Notes: generated from the sequence alone by a model not told the origin. Positions 18,618 to 27,994 are shown, counted from the stretch's first letter. The stretch: 64,000 nt of DNA from Acidimicrobiia bacterium (GCA_022820505.1 JAJEFK010000001.1:41830-105829); one strand, 5' to 3'. Numbers and translations: made by a program.

Positions 18618-19166
18618 ATGAGCGCTGAGCCGCTGGAACCGCAGCCGACCGACGCTGTGTCCCGAGCTCCTGTCCCGGTGCTGGCTGGCACTGTGCAGGA
18701 AGGGTGGATCGACTACAACGGCCACCTCAACGCCGGCTACTACCTCGTCGCCTTCGACGACGCCATCGCGCCGTGGATGGATTTCATCGGCATGGGCACC
18801 GCCCATCGTGAGGTACGTGACATCACGACATTCTCCGCGGAGAACCACATCACCTACGTGCGAGAGATCGGGCCCGATGAGCCGTATGTGATCTCGGTGC
18901 AGCTGCTGGGCTTCGACCGCAAGCGAGTGCACGCCTTCCAGACGATGACCCAGACCCGCGATGGCTACCTCGTGGCGACATGCGAGGTCATGTCGCTGCA
19001 CATCGACGGGCCGACCCGTCGTGTGGGGCTCATGGCTGACGAGCCCTACCGACGGCTCTGCGATATCTGGGCGGCACATCAGCATCTGCCACTGCCGCCC
19101 CAAGTTGGTCACGTCATCAACATCCGGCCCTCAGACGAGGCCTTACTGCACACGGACCTGGCCTAA
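18618..19166 (+). CDS. Hotdog-fold acyl-CoA thioesterase
   Basis: 182 residues. WIDYNGHLNAGYYLVAFDDA is the 4-hydroxybenzoyl-CoA-thioesterase-type signature (DxNGHxN), and ENHITYVREIGPDEPYVISV the following beta strands. This branch is often annotated as a thioesterase or as the C-terminal domain of carnitine dehydrogenases. It would hydrolyse a small acyl-CoA. GGGACAG precedes ATG 18618, which lies 28 nt after the MFS gene. Confidence 0.8.
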   Translation: MSAEPLEPQPTDAVSRAPVPVLAGTVQEGWIDYNGHLNAGYYLVAFDDAIAPWMDFIGMGTAHREVRDITTFSAENHITYVREIGPDEPYVISVQLLGFDRKRVHAFQTMTQTRDGYLVATCEVMSLHIDGPTRRVGLMADEPYRRLCDIWAAHQHLPLPPQVGHVINIRPSDEALLHTDLA

Positions 19167-19200
19167 GGCTCAGGCTCGGTCGAGATCGCGGTGCCCTGAC

Positions 19201-19206
19201 TAGGTT
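19201..19206 (+). promoter_or_regulatory. -10 element TAGGTT for leaderless DHPS-like gene
   Basis: TAGGTT ends 6 nt before GTG 19213. Confidence 0.5.
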
Positions 19207-19212
19207 GCGGCC

Positions 19213-19986
19213 GTGGAGATCTTCGGCGTGGTCAACGCCTCGCCAGACTCGAAGGCCGACTTCTCGGTGGTCCAAGGCTGCGCGGAAGCCGCTGCGCGCG
19301 GAGCCGAACTGTTGGCCGAAGGCGCCGACCACTTCGACCTCGGCGGCGAAGGCTCCACACCCGGCAGCGACGAGGTCAGCGCTGCCGACGAGTGGCGGCG
19401 GGTCGAAGGGCCGCTGCGCGGGCTGCTGTCGCTGGGCGCAGAGGTCGCGATCGACACTCGCAAACCCGAGGTGGCGCGCCGAGCCCTCGACGCCGGCGCG
19501 ACGGTGCTGAATGCGGGCGACGCATTGCAGTCGCCCGAGATGGTCGAACTCGCCGCCGAGTGCGAGGTCACCGTGGTGCTGCCGTTCATGCTGGGGCGTG
19601 ACTTCCGCAGCGTCCGCGATGTGCGCGGTGACCCGGTGACGGTCATGGTCGAGTGGTTCGCCTCGCGGATTGAACGCCTGCGAGAGGCGGGCGTGAAACA
19701 GCGGCTCCTGCTGGACTGCGGTGTCGGCTTCGGTCCGCACGACATGGACTGGCCCGAACGGGCGGCGTACCAGCACGCCATCTACAGCGGCCTCGGCGAA
19801 CTGCGCCGCTTCGACCTGCCGCTGTACGTGCCAGTGCCGTGGCTGCAGACTCCCGACCGCCTAGAACTGCTCGACTTGGCGCTCTCCCAAGAACCCGACT
19901 ACGTACGAGCCCACCGCCCCGCCCGAGTCCGCGAGCACGCCGCTGCGATCCCCGCAGCGACTGCCGAGGTTGTCTCCTCGGATTAG
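19213..19986 (+). CDS. Dihydropteroate-synthase-like protein (FolP paralog)
   Basis: 257 residues with a pterin-binding TIM-barrel layout: GVVNASPDSKADF aligns with the DHPS GVxNxTPDSFSDGG loop, FDLGGEGSTPGS with the DxGGxSTRPG loop, and AIDTRKPEVARRAL with the DTxxxxVA strand. LLLDCGVGFG aligns with the DPGIGFGK strand, but the lysine is replaced, as are several pABA-loop residues. Catalysis of the normal folate reaction is therefore uncertain; it may bind another pterin. GTG 19213 is leaderless-type. Confidence 0.7.
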   Translation: MEIFGVVNASPDSKADFSVVQGCAEAAARGAELLAEGADHFDLGGEGSTPGSDEVSAADEWRRVEGPLRGLLSLGAEVAIDTRKPEVARRALDAGATVLNAGDALQSPEMVELAAECEVTVVLPFMLGRDFRSVRDVRGDPVTVMVEWFASRIERLREAGVKQRLLLDCGVGFGPHDMDWPERAAYQHAIYSGLGELRRFDLPLYVPVPWLQTPDRLELLDLALSQEPDYVRAHRPARVREHAAAIPAATAEVVSSD

Positions 19987-20014
19987 CCCGACAGCTGAGC
20001 TGCAGCTGGCTGGC

Positions 20015-22360
20015 TCAGCCGGCGACGGGTTCTAGGGCCACCCGGACGTGCTTGTGGTGCGGGGTGAGCGAGAGCCAGTCGCGGTCTTCGATGTCGGTGA
20101 GCTCGTTCACCGCCACGCCGTGGATCTTGTGTTCGCCGTCTTCGTCGGGATACTCGGTGCCGAATCCGTGGGGGAGTGTCACATGGCCGGCCATGACTGT
20201 GTCGGTGACCTCCGCCGGTGCTTCGGCCTCGCCGCGCTTGGAAACGATCCGCACCCGGTCCCCGTCCACGACGCCGAGCGTGGTGGCGTCGTCAGGATTG
20301 ATCCGCAGTGAGCCGGCCTTGTCCTTCTTGCGCCACTCGGGATCACGGATCACGTCGTTGGCGTTGGACGACCGGCGCTCGCCCGCCGAGAGCACGAACG
20401 GGAAGCGATCCTGCCCGATGGCGGGTTCCTCGTCGGCCAGTGACCGGAACTCGTCCTCGAGTTCCTCGATGAACAGGTGGATCTTGCCGTCGGGGTGCGC
20501 GATCCGGTCCCACGTCTGGGAGTACTCGCTGACGCTGTAGATCATTCCCGACGGTGAGTCGACGAGCTTGTCGAACAGGTTGCTGGCCAGCTCCAGCCCC
20601 TCGCCCTCGACGCCCGCAGCCCGCACCTCGTCGGGATAGCGCATCGAAGCTTGCATCGCAGAGCCGAACATGATCGCCGCGGGCGCCATGTTGCCCAGCG
20701 TCGGCCCCAGCGAGTCGTACAGGACGACCGGCAGCTTGGCTCCCACTTCTGGGTCAGTGGTTGACGCCTGTCCCAGCGCCTCGATGAACGCCTCACGGCC
20801 CTGCTGGGCCGCATCGGCCAGCCCATCGGTGCCCGCGGGGCGTCCGCCCATCGCAGCCACCAGCCGGCTGTGGATCTCGGCCTCGGGCAGCGACTCGCCC
20901 AGCGGCTCGAGGATCGGGTGGCGCACCTGGAAGTAGTTCGCAGGCATCTCGCCGGCGAAGAACGTGGCCTCGGGCTTCTCGTACTGCGAGCAGGCCGGCA
21001 GCACGTAGTCGGCCGCCCGAGCCGTCTCGGTCATCGCCACGTCGATCACCACCAGGCACTCCAGCTTGGCGAAGGCCTCACGGAACCGCTTCGAATCCGG
21101 CAGCGTGTGCAGCGGGTTCGCCGATTCCACGATCATCCCCCGGAAACGGTTCGGGTGATCGGTGTCGATGCAGTCGGGAATCGCGGCGCAGGCGACGAGG
21201 CCCGACAGCATGGCGTTGCCGGTGACGGGGTCGGTCTCGCCCTCACCAGAGTGGCCGCAGATCGGAGCAAGGCGCAGCGGCAGGTTCATGCCCCCCGGCT
21301 TGGCGAAGTTGCCGGTCACCAGGTACAGCAGCCGTTGCAGCCAGCTGTTCAGCGTGGAATGGGGCGCCATCTCGATGCCGAGGTCCTCCTCGGTGGACAG
21401 CGACTTCGCCGTGCCCATCGTGCGTGCGGCGGCACGCAGCTCAGCCTCGTCGATGCCGCACTTGCGAGCACAGTCGGCGATGTCGGCGCTCGAGATCAGG
21501 TCGTGCAGCTCATCCCAGCCGGTGCACTGCTCCGCGAGGAACTGCTCATCGGTCAGTCCCTCCTCGACCATGATCGCCAGCAGCGCCGCCAACGCCCACG
21601 CATCGGTGCCGGGGCGCACCCGCAGGTGATGGTCGGCCATCGCTGCGGTCTCGGACACCCGCGGGTCCATCACCACGAGCTTGCGCTCGTCGTCGTTGCG
21701 GATCTTGTTGAGCTCGTTGCGGGACTCGGGGAAACCATGGCTCTGCCAGGGGTTCTTGCCGATGAACACCGCACAGTCGGTGTGCTCGAAATCGCCCATG
21801 GCGCCGAGGTTCTGCCTGCCGAACATCTTGCCCTGCGCCCAGAACATGCCGGTCTTCTCCTGGGCGAGCGCATTCGACCGGTACTTGACGCCGAGCGTCT
21901 GCAGCACGCCGCGGGCATACGCGCCGGGGAAGTGGTTGCCCTGCCCGCCGCCGCCGTAGTACAGGATCTTGTCGCCGCCGACCGAGTCGCGGATGCCGGT
22001 CAGGCGTTCGGCGACTTCGGCGATGGCAACGTCCCACGAGACCTCTTCGAAGGTGCCGTCGTCGTTGCGGCGCAGCGGGGTGGTGAGGCGGTCGCGCCCG
22101 TTCTGGTAGTAGTCGATCCGCAGCGCCTTCTCGCAGGTGTAGCCCTTCGAGGCGGGGTGTTCCTTGTCGCCCCGCACACGGGTGATCTTGCGGCCGTCGA
22201 GCCGTACCTCGATGCCGCAGTTGTTGGAGCAGAGCACGCAGGCGGTCTTGTGCCAGACCTTGGTGGGGTCCTCTTCGGCGCCGTTGGACTGGGCAGCGGT
22301 GGCGCTTTCGCCAGAGCGCTTGGCTCGGAGTGCTGCAAGTCGGGCGTTGGCATCGGACAT
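20015..22360 (-). CDS. Molybdopterin-dependent oxidoreductase (formate-dehydrogenase/nitrate-reductase family)
   Basis: 781 residues. The N-terminal 4Fe-4S segment is TACVLCSNNCGIEVRLDG with a later cysteine in KGYTCEKALR, as in MopB enzymes. YYGGGGQGNH and the AQEKTGMFWAQGKMFG region follow, and the C-terminal molydopterin dinucleotide domain contains SNANDVIRDPEWRKK and LPHGFGTEYP. The residue at the metal-ligand position is not Sec: no in-frame TGA occurs. Such soluble enzymes oxidise formate or other small substrates. AAGGGG precedes ATG 22360. The divergent ferredoxin 180 nt away is a possible electron partner. Confidence 0.85.
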   Translation of the reverse strand: MSDANARLAALRAKRSGESATAAQSNGAEEDPTKVWHKTACVLCSNNCGIEVRLDGRKITRVRGDKEHPASKGYTCEKALRIDYYQNGRDRLTTPLRRNDDGTFEEVSWDVAIAEVAERLTGIRDSVGGDKILYYGGGGQGNHFPGAYARGVLQTLGVKYRSNALAQEKTGMFWAQGKMFGRQNLGAMGDFEHTDCAVFIGKNPWQSHGFPESRNELNKIRNDDERKLVVMDPRVSETAAMADHHLRVRPGTDAWALAALLAIMVEEGLTDEQFLAEQCTGWDELHDLISSADIADCARKCGIDEAELRAAARTMGTAKSLSTEEDLGIEMAPHSTLNSWLQRLLYLVTGNFAKPGGMNLPLRLAPICGHSGEGETDPVTGNAMLSGLVACAAIPDCIDTDHPNRFRGMIVESANPLHTLPDSKRFREAFAKLECLVVIDVAMTETARAADYVLPACSQYEKPEATFFAGEMPANYFQVRHPILEPLGESLPEAEIHSRLVAAMGGRPAGTDGLADAAQQGREAFIEALGQASTTDPEVGAKLPVVLYDSLGPTLGNMAPAAIMFGSAMQASMRYPDEVRAAGVEGEGLELASNLFDKLVDSPSGMIYSVSEYSQTWDRIAHPDGKIHLFIEELEDEFRSLADEEPAIGQDRFPFVLSAGERRSSNANDVIRDPEWRKKDKAGSLRINPDDATTLGVVDGDRVRIVSKRGEAEAPAEVTDTVMAGHVTLPHGFGTEYPDEDGEHKIHGVAVNELTDIEDRDWLSLTPHHKHVRVALEPVAG

Positions 22361-22544
22361 GGCATCCCCTTGGCGTGTACGGGCGCAGACATCGCAAGGC
22401 TACGGCGCAGACGGGCTCGCTGCCGGAATTGCACGGCAGTTCGCACGCCGGGCGCGACGCACAGGCGCGCTAGCTTCTGGCCCACAGGGGCACCGCCGCG
22501 CCCCGCCGATACTCGGCCCCAGCGGCCTGCAGGAAGGAATGCAC

Positions 22545-22739
22545 GTGCGGATCAGTGTGGATGCCGACAAGTGCCAAGGTCACAACCGCTGCTATTCACT
22601 GGCGCCCGAGCTGTTCGACGTGGACGACTATGGCTACGCCACCGCGGCCGGCGATGGCGAGGTGCCCGCAGGCATGGAAGACAAGGCTCGCCTTGCTGCG
22701 GCGAACTGCCCCGAATACGCAGTGCTGATCGAGGAATAA
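22545..22739 (+). CDS. Small ferredoxin, CxxHxxC type
   Basis: 64 residues. DADKCQGHNRC and AANCPEYAV give a C-x2-H-x2-C...CP pattern, the atypical 3Fe-4S/4Fe-4S ferredoxin type common beside actinobacterial cytochromes P450. AGGAAGG lies 7 nt before GTG 22545; the in-frame ATG 22539 is too close to that site to be used. No P450 is in the window, so the neighbouring molybdopterin oxidoreductase may be the partner. Confidence 0.85.
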   Translation: MRISVDADKCQGHNRCYSLAPELFDVDDYGYATAAGDGEVPAGMEDKARLAAANCPEYAVLIEE

Positions 22740-22774
22740 CCCCGCCAAGCCCGCCGGGCGCGACGGCACGTCCC

Positions 22775-23662
22775 TCAGCGCCGCTTCAACTCGAGCTTGT
22801 CGCGGACCTCTTCGGGGCCGATGACCCGGTAGTTCATGGCTTCCAGAATCTGCTTCGCCCGTGCAGTCAAGTCGGCGTTGGTCGCCAGCCGGCCTCGTTC
22901 GAGGTACAGGTTGTCTTCGAGCCCGACGCGGGCGTTGCCGCCGGCGACTGCAGCGAGCGCCACGTACGGCAGCTGGTCGCGCCCCAGCGCGAACGCCGAG
23001 AACGTCCAGTCGTCGGGCACGTTGTTGACCATCGCCATGAACGTGTTCAGGTCCGGCGGGGCGCCCCAGCGGATGCCCATGCACAGCTGCACCATGACCG
23101 GCGCTTCGATCACCCCGGCCTCCACCAGCGCCCTGGCCTCCCAGAGCTGGCCGGTGTCGAAGGCCTCGATCTCCGGGCGCACGCCGAGTGCGGTGATCTG
23201 GCGGGCCATCTCCATGAGCGTGTCGTGCGTGTTGGTGGCCACGTAGTTGCCCTCGCCGAAGTTCATCGTGCCGCAGTCGAGCGTGCAGATCTCCGGCAGC
23301 AGCTCGCGGACGTGGGCGAGGCGCTCGGTGGCGCCTGCCATGTCGGATCGCAGCGGATCGGGCGGTAGCGGTTGCTCCACGGAACCGATCACGAAGTCGC
23401 CGCCCATGCCGGCTGTGAGGTTCAGCACGACATCGGTGCTCGAGGCCCGCACTCGCTCGGTCACCTCGCGGTAGCAGTCGACGTCGCGGCCTGCGTCGCC
23501 GGTGATCGGGTCGCGCACGTGCACGTGGCAGATCGCCGCGCCTGCATCGGCGGCGTCGATCACGTTCTGGGCGATGTCGGCGGGCGTGTAGGGCACCTTG
23601 TCGGACTTGCCGACAGTGTCGCCCGCACCGGTCACTGCACAGGTGATGAAGACGTCAGGCAT
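22775..23662 (-). CDS. Beta-keto acid cleavage enzyme (BKACE, DUF849 family)
   Basis: 295 residues. It begins DVFITCAVTGAGDT and has CHVHVRDP, the zinc-binding HxH motif of BKACE, followed by LNLTAGMGGD, TLDCGTMNFG and GNARVGLEDNLYL with the catalytic Arg/Glu region. BKACE enzymes condense a beta-keto acid with acetyl-CoA to give acetoacetate plus a new CoA thioester (for example in lysine or carnitine catabolism). ATG 23662 is chosen because family members begin here; GACAAT lies 5 nt upstream. Confidence 0.88.
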   Translation of the reverse strand: MPDVFITCAVTGAGDTVGKSDKVPYTPADIAQNVIDAADAGAAICHVHVRDPITGDAGRDVDCYREVTERVRASSTDVVLNLTAGMGGDFVIGSVEQPLPPDPLRSDMAGATERLAHVRELLPEICTLDCGTMNFGEGNYVATNTHDTLMEMARQITALGVRPEIEAFDTGQLWEARALVEAGVIEAPVMVQLCMGIRWGAPPDLNTFMAMVNNVPDDWTFSAFALGRDQLPYVALAAVAGGNARVGLEDNLYLERGRLATNADLTARAKQILEAMNYRVIGPEEVRDKLELKRR

Positions 23663-23701
23663 CGCAAATTGTCTCACAGCCCGCCCGGCTGACCGGCCCA
23701 C

Positions 23702-26140
23702 TCAAATGCCTTCGGCGGCCGCGAGCCCTTCTGGGTCGACGTCCTGACCGGCCGCCATGGCGGCAAAGATCCCGGGCGGCTCCTGCCACGAATCCATCGG
23801 GCTGCCGGCTCTGGCCGCCTCGATTGCCTCCCACACGCGCTGGGGGCTCATCGGCATGTCGATATGCCGGATGCCGAGATGCGCCACGGCATCGATGACG
23901 GCATTCTGCAGCGCCGGCGTCGACCCGATGGTGCTGGCCTCGCCGATGCCCTTCGCTCCCAGCGGGTTGAGCGGCGAGGGCGTCTGGGTGCTGTGCACCT
24001 CGAAGCTGGGGAACTCGGCGGCCGACGGGAACAGGTAGGTCATCAGCGTGCCGGTCTGCGGGTTGCCGTCGTCGTCGAAGACCACTTCTTCATACAGCGT
24101 CTGCGCAGCACCCTGGGCGATGCCGCCGTGCTGCTGGCCGGCCAGCAGCAGCGGGTTGATCACCCTGCCCGCATCGTCGACCGCGATGTGGCGCAGGTAC
24201 TGGACTTCGCCCGTGTCGGTGTCGACTTCCACGACCGCAATGTGCGCGCCGAAGGGGAAGCTGGCCTCGCCCTGGTCGAAGTCGAGCTGCGCTGCGAGGC
24301 CCGGGTCGATGGGCTCGCCTCGTTCGGCTGCGTTGCTCTCGGCTTCGGTCGGATCGCCGAGCAGCCCGTCCGGGGCATCGCCGACCGCCGTGGCCAACTG
24401 TGCCCAGTCGACGGCTCGGGCCGGCACGCCGGCCACGCTGAACGTGCCCGCCGCAGCGTCGAGCACGATGTCGTCGACGCTGGCCTCGAGCAGGTGCGCC
24501 GCGAGCTGTTGGGCCCGATCAATGAGCACGTCGGTGGCGTTGGCAACCGCCGAGCCGCCCACCTGAACCGAGCGGGAGCCGCCGGTGCCGCCGCCGCGGG
24601 GCACGAGGTCGGTGTCGGACTGGATGAAGCCGATGCGCTCCACATCGATGCCGGTGCGGGCCGACACGATCTGGGCGAACGTCGTGTGATGACCCTGCCC
24701 GTGTGCGCTGGTGCCGACGCGGATGGTGGCACCGCCGTCGGGCTCGATGCGCACCGCGGCGAACTCGCTGGTCAGACCGCCGGCAGTGATCTCCACGAAG
24801 CTGGCGATGCCGATGCCGAGCTGGCGCACGTCGCCGCGCTCGCGCCGGGCGCGCTGTTCGGCCCGCAGATCGTCGTAGCCGGCGAGCTCGACGGCACGCC
24901 GCAGGGGCAGGGCGTAGTCGCCGCTGTCGTAGGTGACGCCGGTGAGCGTGTCGAAGGGGAAGGCATCGGGCGGGATGAAGTTGCGCAGCCGGATCTCGAT
25001 TGGGTCGATGCCGGTCTCGATGGCGGCCTGATCGACCAGCCGTTCGAGCAGGGCCGCCGCCTCGGGCCGCCCGGCGCCGCGGTACGCGCCGGTGGGCGTC
25101 GTGTTGGTGACCGCCGTGGCCACGTCGAACCGGATGGACGGAAAGGCATACGTGCCGTTGGACATGCGCTTGGTGCCCGCCGGCAGCATCGTTCCGATGT
25201 TGGGATAGGCGCCGGTGTCGCCCACCAGGCGCACCCGCAGCCCGGTGAACGTGCCGTCGTCTCGCACGCCGAGCTCGGCGTACTGCACTTGCGCGCGGCT
25301 GTGGGCCAGCGTGGTCATGTCCTCGCTGCGTCCCGGCGTCCAGGTGACCGGTCGGCTCAGCCGGTCCGCCAGCGCCGCCACCACGGTGTGCTCGTGATAC
25401 AGGCCGGCTTTGGCGCCGAAGCCGCCGCCGACGTGCGGGGCGATGACGCGCAGTCGCCCGGCGTCCCAGTCGAGTGCGCCGGCGAGCTGCATCTTCGTGA
25501 GGTGCGGCATCTGAGTGGCGCAGTACACGGTCATCCGACCGTCGTCGCCGGGCACAGCGGCGCACGAGTTCGGCTCGAGCGGCACCGCCGCGATCTTCTG
25601 GTTCACGTAGCGGCCCCGCACAACGTGGGCGGCGCCGTCGAGCGGATCGGTGCCGGGCGGGTCGGTGATCTCGGTGGCGACGTTGTTGGGCCGTTCGTCG
25701 AAGAGTGCCGGAGCGCCAGGGGCCAGCGCCGCCTCGGCATCGGGCGCTGCGGGCAGGGGCTCGTAGTCGACGGCAACCAGCTCGGCGGCATCGACTGCTT
25801 GCACCAGGGTTTCGGCCACCACGACGGCAACCGCTTCGCCTACGAAGCGCACCTTGCCGACCGCCAGCGGGGGACGGGCGAACTCGTCGGCCACAGCGAC
25901 GAAGCCATGGTGCGGCGCCACGCCGAGCTCCGCTGCGGTGAGCACCTCGATCACGCCCGGTGCCTGTTGTGCCTCGCCGGTGTCGATGCCCTCGATGCGA
26001 GCATGGGCCACGGGGGAGCGGACGAACACCGCGTGACACATACCGACCGCCGAGTGGTCGTACACGTAGCGACCCCCAGCGGTAAGCAGCTCGGGGTCTT
26101 CGCTGCGTCGGACTTCGTTGCCCAGGATCGATCCGGCCAT
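23702..26140 (-). CDS. Xanthine dehydrogenase/CoxL-type molybdopterin-binding subunit
   Basis: 812 residues. An N-terminal aldehyde oxidase a/b hammerhead (GRYVYDHSAVGMCHAVFVRS, KVRFVGEAVAVVVAE) precedes the molybdopterin domain with GGGFGAKAGLYHEH, GAYRGAGRPEAAALLERL, and GIGEASTIGSTPALQNAV, which holds the catalytic glutamate. The CoxL-specific AYxCSFR loop is absent, so a hydroxylase of an organic substrate is more likely than CO dehydrogenase. The FAD and 2Fe-2S subunits usual in an operon are not nearby. TAGCCT lies 8 nt before ATG 26140. Confidence 0.88.
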   Translation of the reverse strand: MAGSILGNEVRRSEDPELLTAGGRYVYDHSAVGMCHAVFVRSPVAHARIEGIDTGEAQQAPGVIEVLTAAELGVAPHHGFVAVADEFARPPLAVGKVRFVGEAVAVVVAETLVQAVDAAELVAVDYEPLPAAPDAEAALAPGAPALFDERPNNVATEITDPPGTDPLDGAAHVVRGRYVNQKIAAVPLEPNSCAAVPGDDGRMTVYCATQMPHLTKMQLAGALDWDAGRLRVIAPHVGGGFGAKAGLYHEHTVVAALADRLSRPVTWTPGRSEDMTTLAHSRAQVQYAELGVRDDGTFTGLRVRLVGDTGAYPNIGTMLPAGTKRMSNGTYAFPSIRFDVATAVTNTTPTGAYRGAGRPEAAALLERLVDQAAIETGIDPIEIRLRNFIPPDAFPFDTLTGVTYDSGDYALPLRRAVELAGYDDLRAEQRARRERGDVRQLGIGIASFVEITAGGLTSEFAAVRIEPDGGATIRVGTSAHGQGHHTTFAQIVSARTGIDVERIGFIQSDTDLVPRGGGTGGSRSVQVGGSAVANATDVLIDRAQQLAAHLLEASVDDIVLDAAAGTFSVAGVPARAVDWAQLATAVGDAPDGLLGDPTEAESNAAERGEPIDPGLAAQLDFDQGEASFPFGAHIAVVEVDTDTGEVQYLRHIAVDDAGRVINPLLLAGQQHGGIAQGAAQTLYEEVVFDDDGNPQTGTLMTYLFPSAAEFPSFEVHSTQTPSPLNPLGAKGIGEASTIGSTPALQNAVIDAVAHLGIRHIDMPMSPQRVWEAIEAARAGSPMDSWQEPPGIFAAMAAGQDVDPEGLAAAEGI

Positions 26141-26148
26141 GGGCGGCG

Positions 26149-26154
26149 AGGCTA
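26149..26154 (-). promoter_or_regulatory. -10 element TAGCCT for the 26140 dehydrogenase gene
   Basis: Minus-strand TAGCCT lies 8 nt before ATG 26140. Confidence 0.45.
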
Positions 26155-26196
26155 GCGACGGGCCGCTTCGTGATTCGGCTCAACCTTGGTGGCTGC

Positions 26197-26251
26197 GCTG
26201 CCGCCGTGACCGGCGGCACTGTGCTCTACGCTGCCGCCGTGACCGGCGGCG
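26197..26251 (+). repeat. Two 22-bp direct repeats, 33 bp apart, around a start codon
   Basis: The same 22 bases occur at 26197-26218 and 26230-26251; each copy contains an in-frame GTG (26206 and 26239). Only the second copy is preceded by a good -10 hexamer. See the methyltransferase gene. Confidence 0.8.
26227..26232 (+). promoter_or_regulatory. -10 element TACGCT for leaderless methyltransferase
   Basis: TACGCT ends 6 nt before GTG 26239, inside the spacer between the two repeat copies. Confidence 0.5.
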
Positions 26252-27048
26252 ACGTGTACACCCACGGCCATCAGCCTGCGGTGGTGGCGCAGCACGCGCG
26301 GCGTACCGCTGAGGACTGTGCGGCGTTTGCGCGGCACGTGATCGAGCCCGATGCCCGGATCCTCGATGTCGGCTGCGGACCGGCGTCGATCACCGTCGGC
26401 CTCGCCCGCTGGGCGGAACGAGGTCACGTCACCGGCATCGAAGTCACCGATGAGATCCTGGCCACTGCCGCGGCCACGGTTGCCGAAGCCGGCGTCGGCA
26501 ACGTGACGCTGGCCAACGAGTCGGTGTACGAGCTGCCCTATGACGACGGCACATTCGACGTGGCGTACGCGCATCAGGTCTGCCAGCACCTGTCCGACCC
26601 CGTGGCGGCGATCTCCGAGATGGCCCGGGTGGTGCGCGCCGGTGGCTGGGTGGCCGTGCGCGACTCCGACTACTCGACCATGCGGGGCTACCCCTCGAGC
26701 ACCGAGATCACCCGCTGGCGAGAGGTGTACCGGCAGGTCTGCCGCCACAACGACGCCGAGCCCGATGCCGGCCGCCACATGTATGCGTGGTTCCGCGCTG
26801 CCGGACTGCCCGATGTGCAGATGTCGGCGTCGGTATGGCAGTTCTTCACGCCCGAGACGCGCCGCAACTGGGGCTATTCGTGGGCTGATAGGTGCCTGCA
26901 CACCAGCTTCGCTCGTCAGGCCGTCGAATACGGCTACGCCACATCAGACGAGATGGAGAAGATCGCCGCCGGCTGGAGGGCGTGGGCCGACGATCCCGAC
27001 GGCTATTTCCACTTCATTCACAGCGAGGCGCTGGCGCAGGTCACCTGA
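26239..27048 (+). CDS. SAM-dependent class I methyltransferase
   Basis: 269 residues. ILDVGCGPASITVGLA is motif I of the Rossmann methyltransferase fold, GIEVTDEIL the ribose-binding acidic strand, and FDVAYAHQVCQHLSDPVAA motif II. GHQPAVVAQHARRTAED at the N-terminus resembles small-molecule or ubiquinone/UbiE-type methyltransferases acting on quinones or polyketides. Acceptor unknown. An upstream in-frame ATG at 26170 exists, but GTG 26239 has the -10 element and matches the usual family start. Confidence 0.85.
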   Translation: MTGGDVYTHGHQPAVVAQHARRTAEDCAAFARHVIEPDARILDVGCGPASITVGLARWAERGHVTGIEVTDEILATAAATVAEAGVGNVTLANESVYELPYDDGTFDVAYAHQVCQHLSDPVAAISEMARVVRAGGWVAVRDSDYSTMRGYPSSTEITRWREVYRQVCRHNDAEPDAGRHMYAWFRAAGLPDVQMSASVWQFFTPETRRNWGYSWADRCLHTSFARQAVEYGYATSDEMEKIAAGWRAWADDPDGYFHFIHSEALAQVT

Positions 27049-27067
27049 GCCCGCAGCACTTTGCTCG

Positions 27068-27994
27068 CTAGGCGCCGCGTTCGTCTTCCTTGAATGCCAT
27101 GTCCAGGTCGCGGGCATCGGGTGGGTCTGCGCCTGGACGGGTACAGGTGATTGCCGCAGCCATCGACGCGCGCTCTGCGATGGCTCGCCACTGCTGCAAG
27201 TCGAGCGCGGCGCACGCCGCGCGGTCGGCGCCGTGCCGCTCCGACAACGAAGCCAGCACGGCGCCCACGAACGCATCGCCCGCCCCCACCGTGTCCACGA
27301 CGTCGACCGGCGGGGCAGCCACATCGAGCTGGCCTTCGGCGGTGTACACGGTGACGCCTTGGTGGCCGCGGGTGACGATCACCGTCGAGATCCGGCCGGC
27401 AAGCAGCTCGGCGGCGCAGTCGTCGGCGGCACGCCCGGGCCAGATCCACGCCAGGTCCTCATCGGAGGCCCGGAAGAGGTCGCAGACACTCAGCCAGCGC
27501 TTGTGATAGCGATCCCACCGGTGGCGATCCTCGACGATCGCGGGTCGGACATTGGGGTCGAGTGAGACGAGGCCATCGTGACGCTCGGCAAGCGAAGCCA
27601 GCACGTCGGCGGTGCGCCCGCGGAACATGCCAAGCGTGCCGCCGTGCAGGATGTGAGGCGGGTCGTCGAGGGCGGCGAGGTCGGCTGCATCGAGGGCCGT
27701 GTCGGCAGTGCCGTCTCCTTCGAAACGGAACGACGGGTGCGGTGCCAAGCTGACGATCGCCTTCGCGGTGGGCTCGGCACCCCGCTCGCACGCCCGCAGG
27801 TCGACGCCGCTGCGCTGCAGGTGGCGCCAGATGAGCTGGCCGGCCTCGTCAGTCGACACCCGTCCCACGAACGCGCTCGGTGCCCCCAGTCGAGCAGCGG
27901 CGATGGCAGCGTTCATCGGCCCTCCGCCGGGCACCGCGCGCGATTCGTCTCCGTCGAGCACGTCGACCAGCGCCTCGCCGCAGCAGACGATCAT
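27068..27994 (-). CDS. PfkB-family carbohydrate kinase
   Basis: 308 residues. It begins MIVCCGEALVDVL, followed by PGGGPMNAAIAAARLG (PfkB signature 1 region) and DTVGAGDAFVGAVLASL (signature 2, anion hole and catalytic Asp). This matches fructokinases/ribokinases; the sugar is unknown. An in-frame ATG at 28018 would add eight residues; 27994 matches the family start. It converges with the methyltransferase 20 nt away. Confidence 0.85.
   Translation of the reverse strand: MIVCCGEALVDVLDGDESRAVPGGGPMNAAIAAARLGAPSAFVGRVSTDEAGQLIWRHLQRSGVDLRACERGAEPTAKAIVSLAPHPSFRFEGDGTADTALDAADLAALDDPPHILHGGTLGMFRGRTADVLASLAERHDGLVSLDPNVRPAIVEDRHRWDRYHKRWLSVCDLFRASDEDLAWIWPGRAADDCAAELLAGRISTVIVTRGHQGVTVYTAEGQLDVAAPPVDVVDTVGAGDAFVGAVLASLSERHGADRAACAALDLQQWRAIAERASMAAAITCTRPGADPPDARDLDMAFKEDERGA

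Noticed and set aside
20015..22360. Selenocysteine in the molybdopterin oxidoreductase (formate dehydrogenase type)
   Set aside because: No in-frame TGA occurs anywhere in the gene; the metal-ligand region reads through as ordinary codons.
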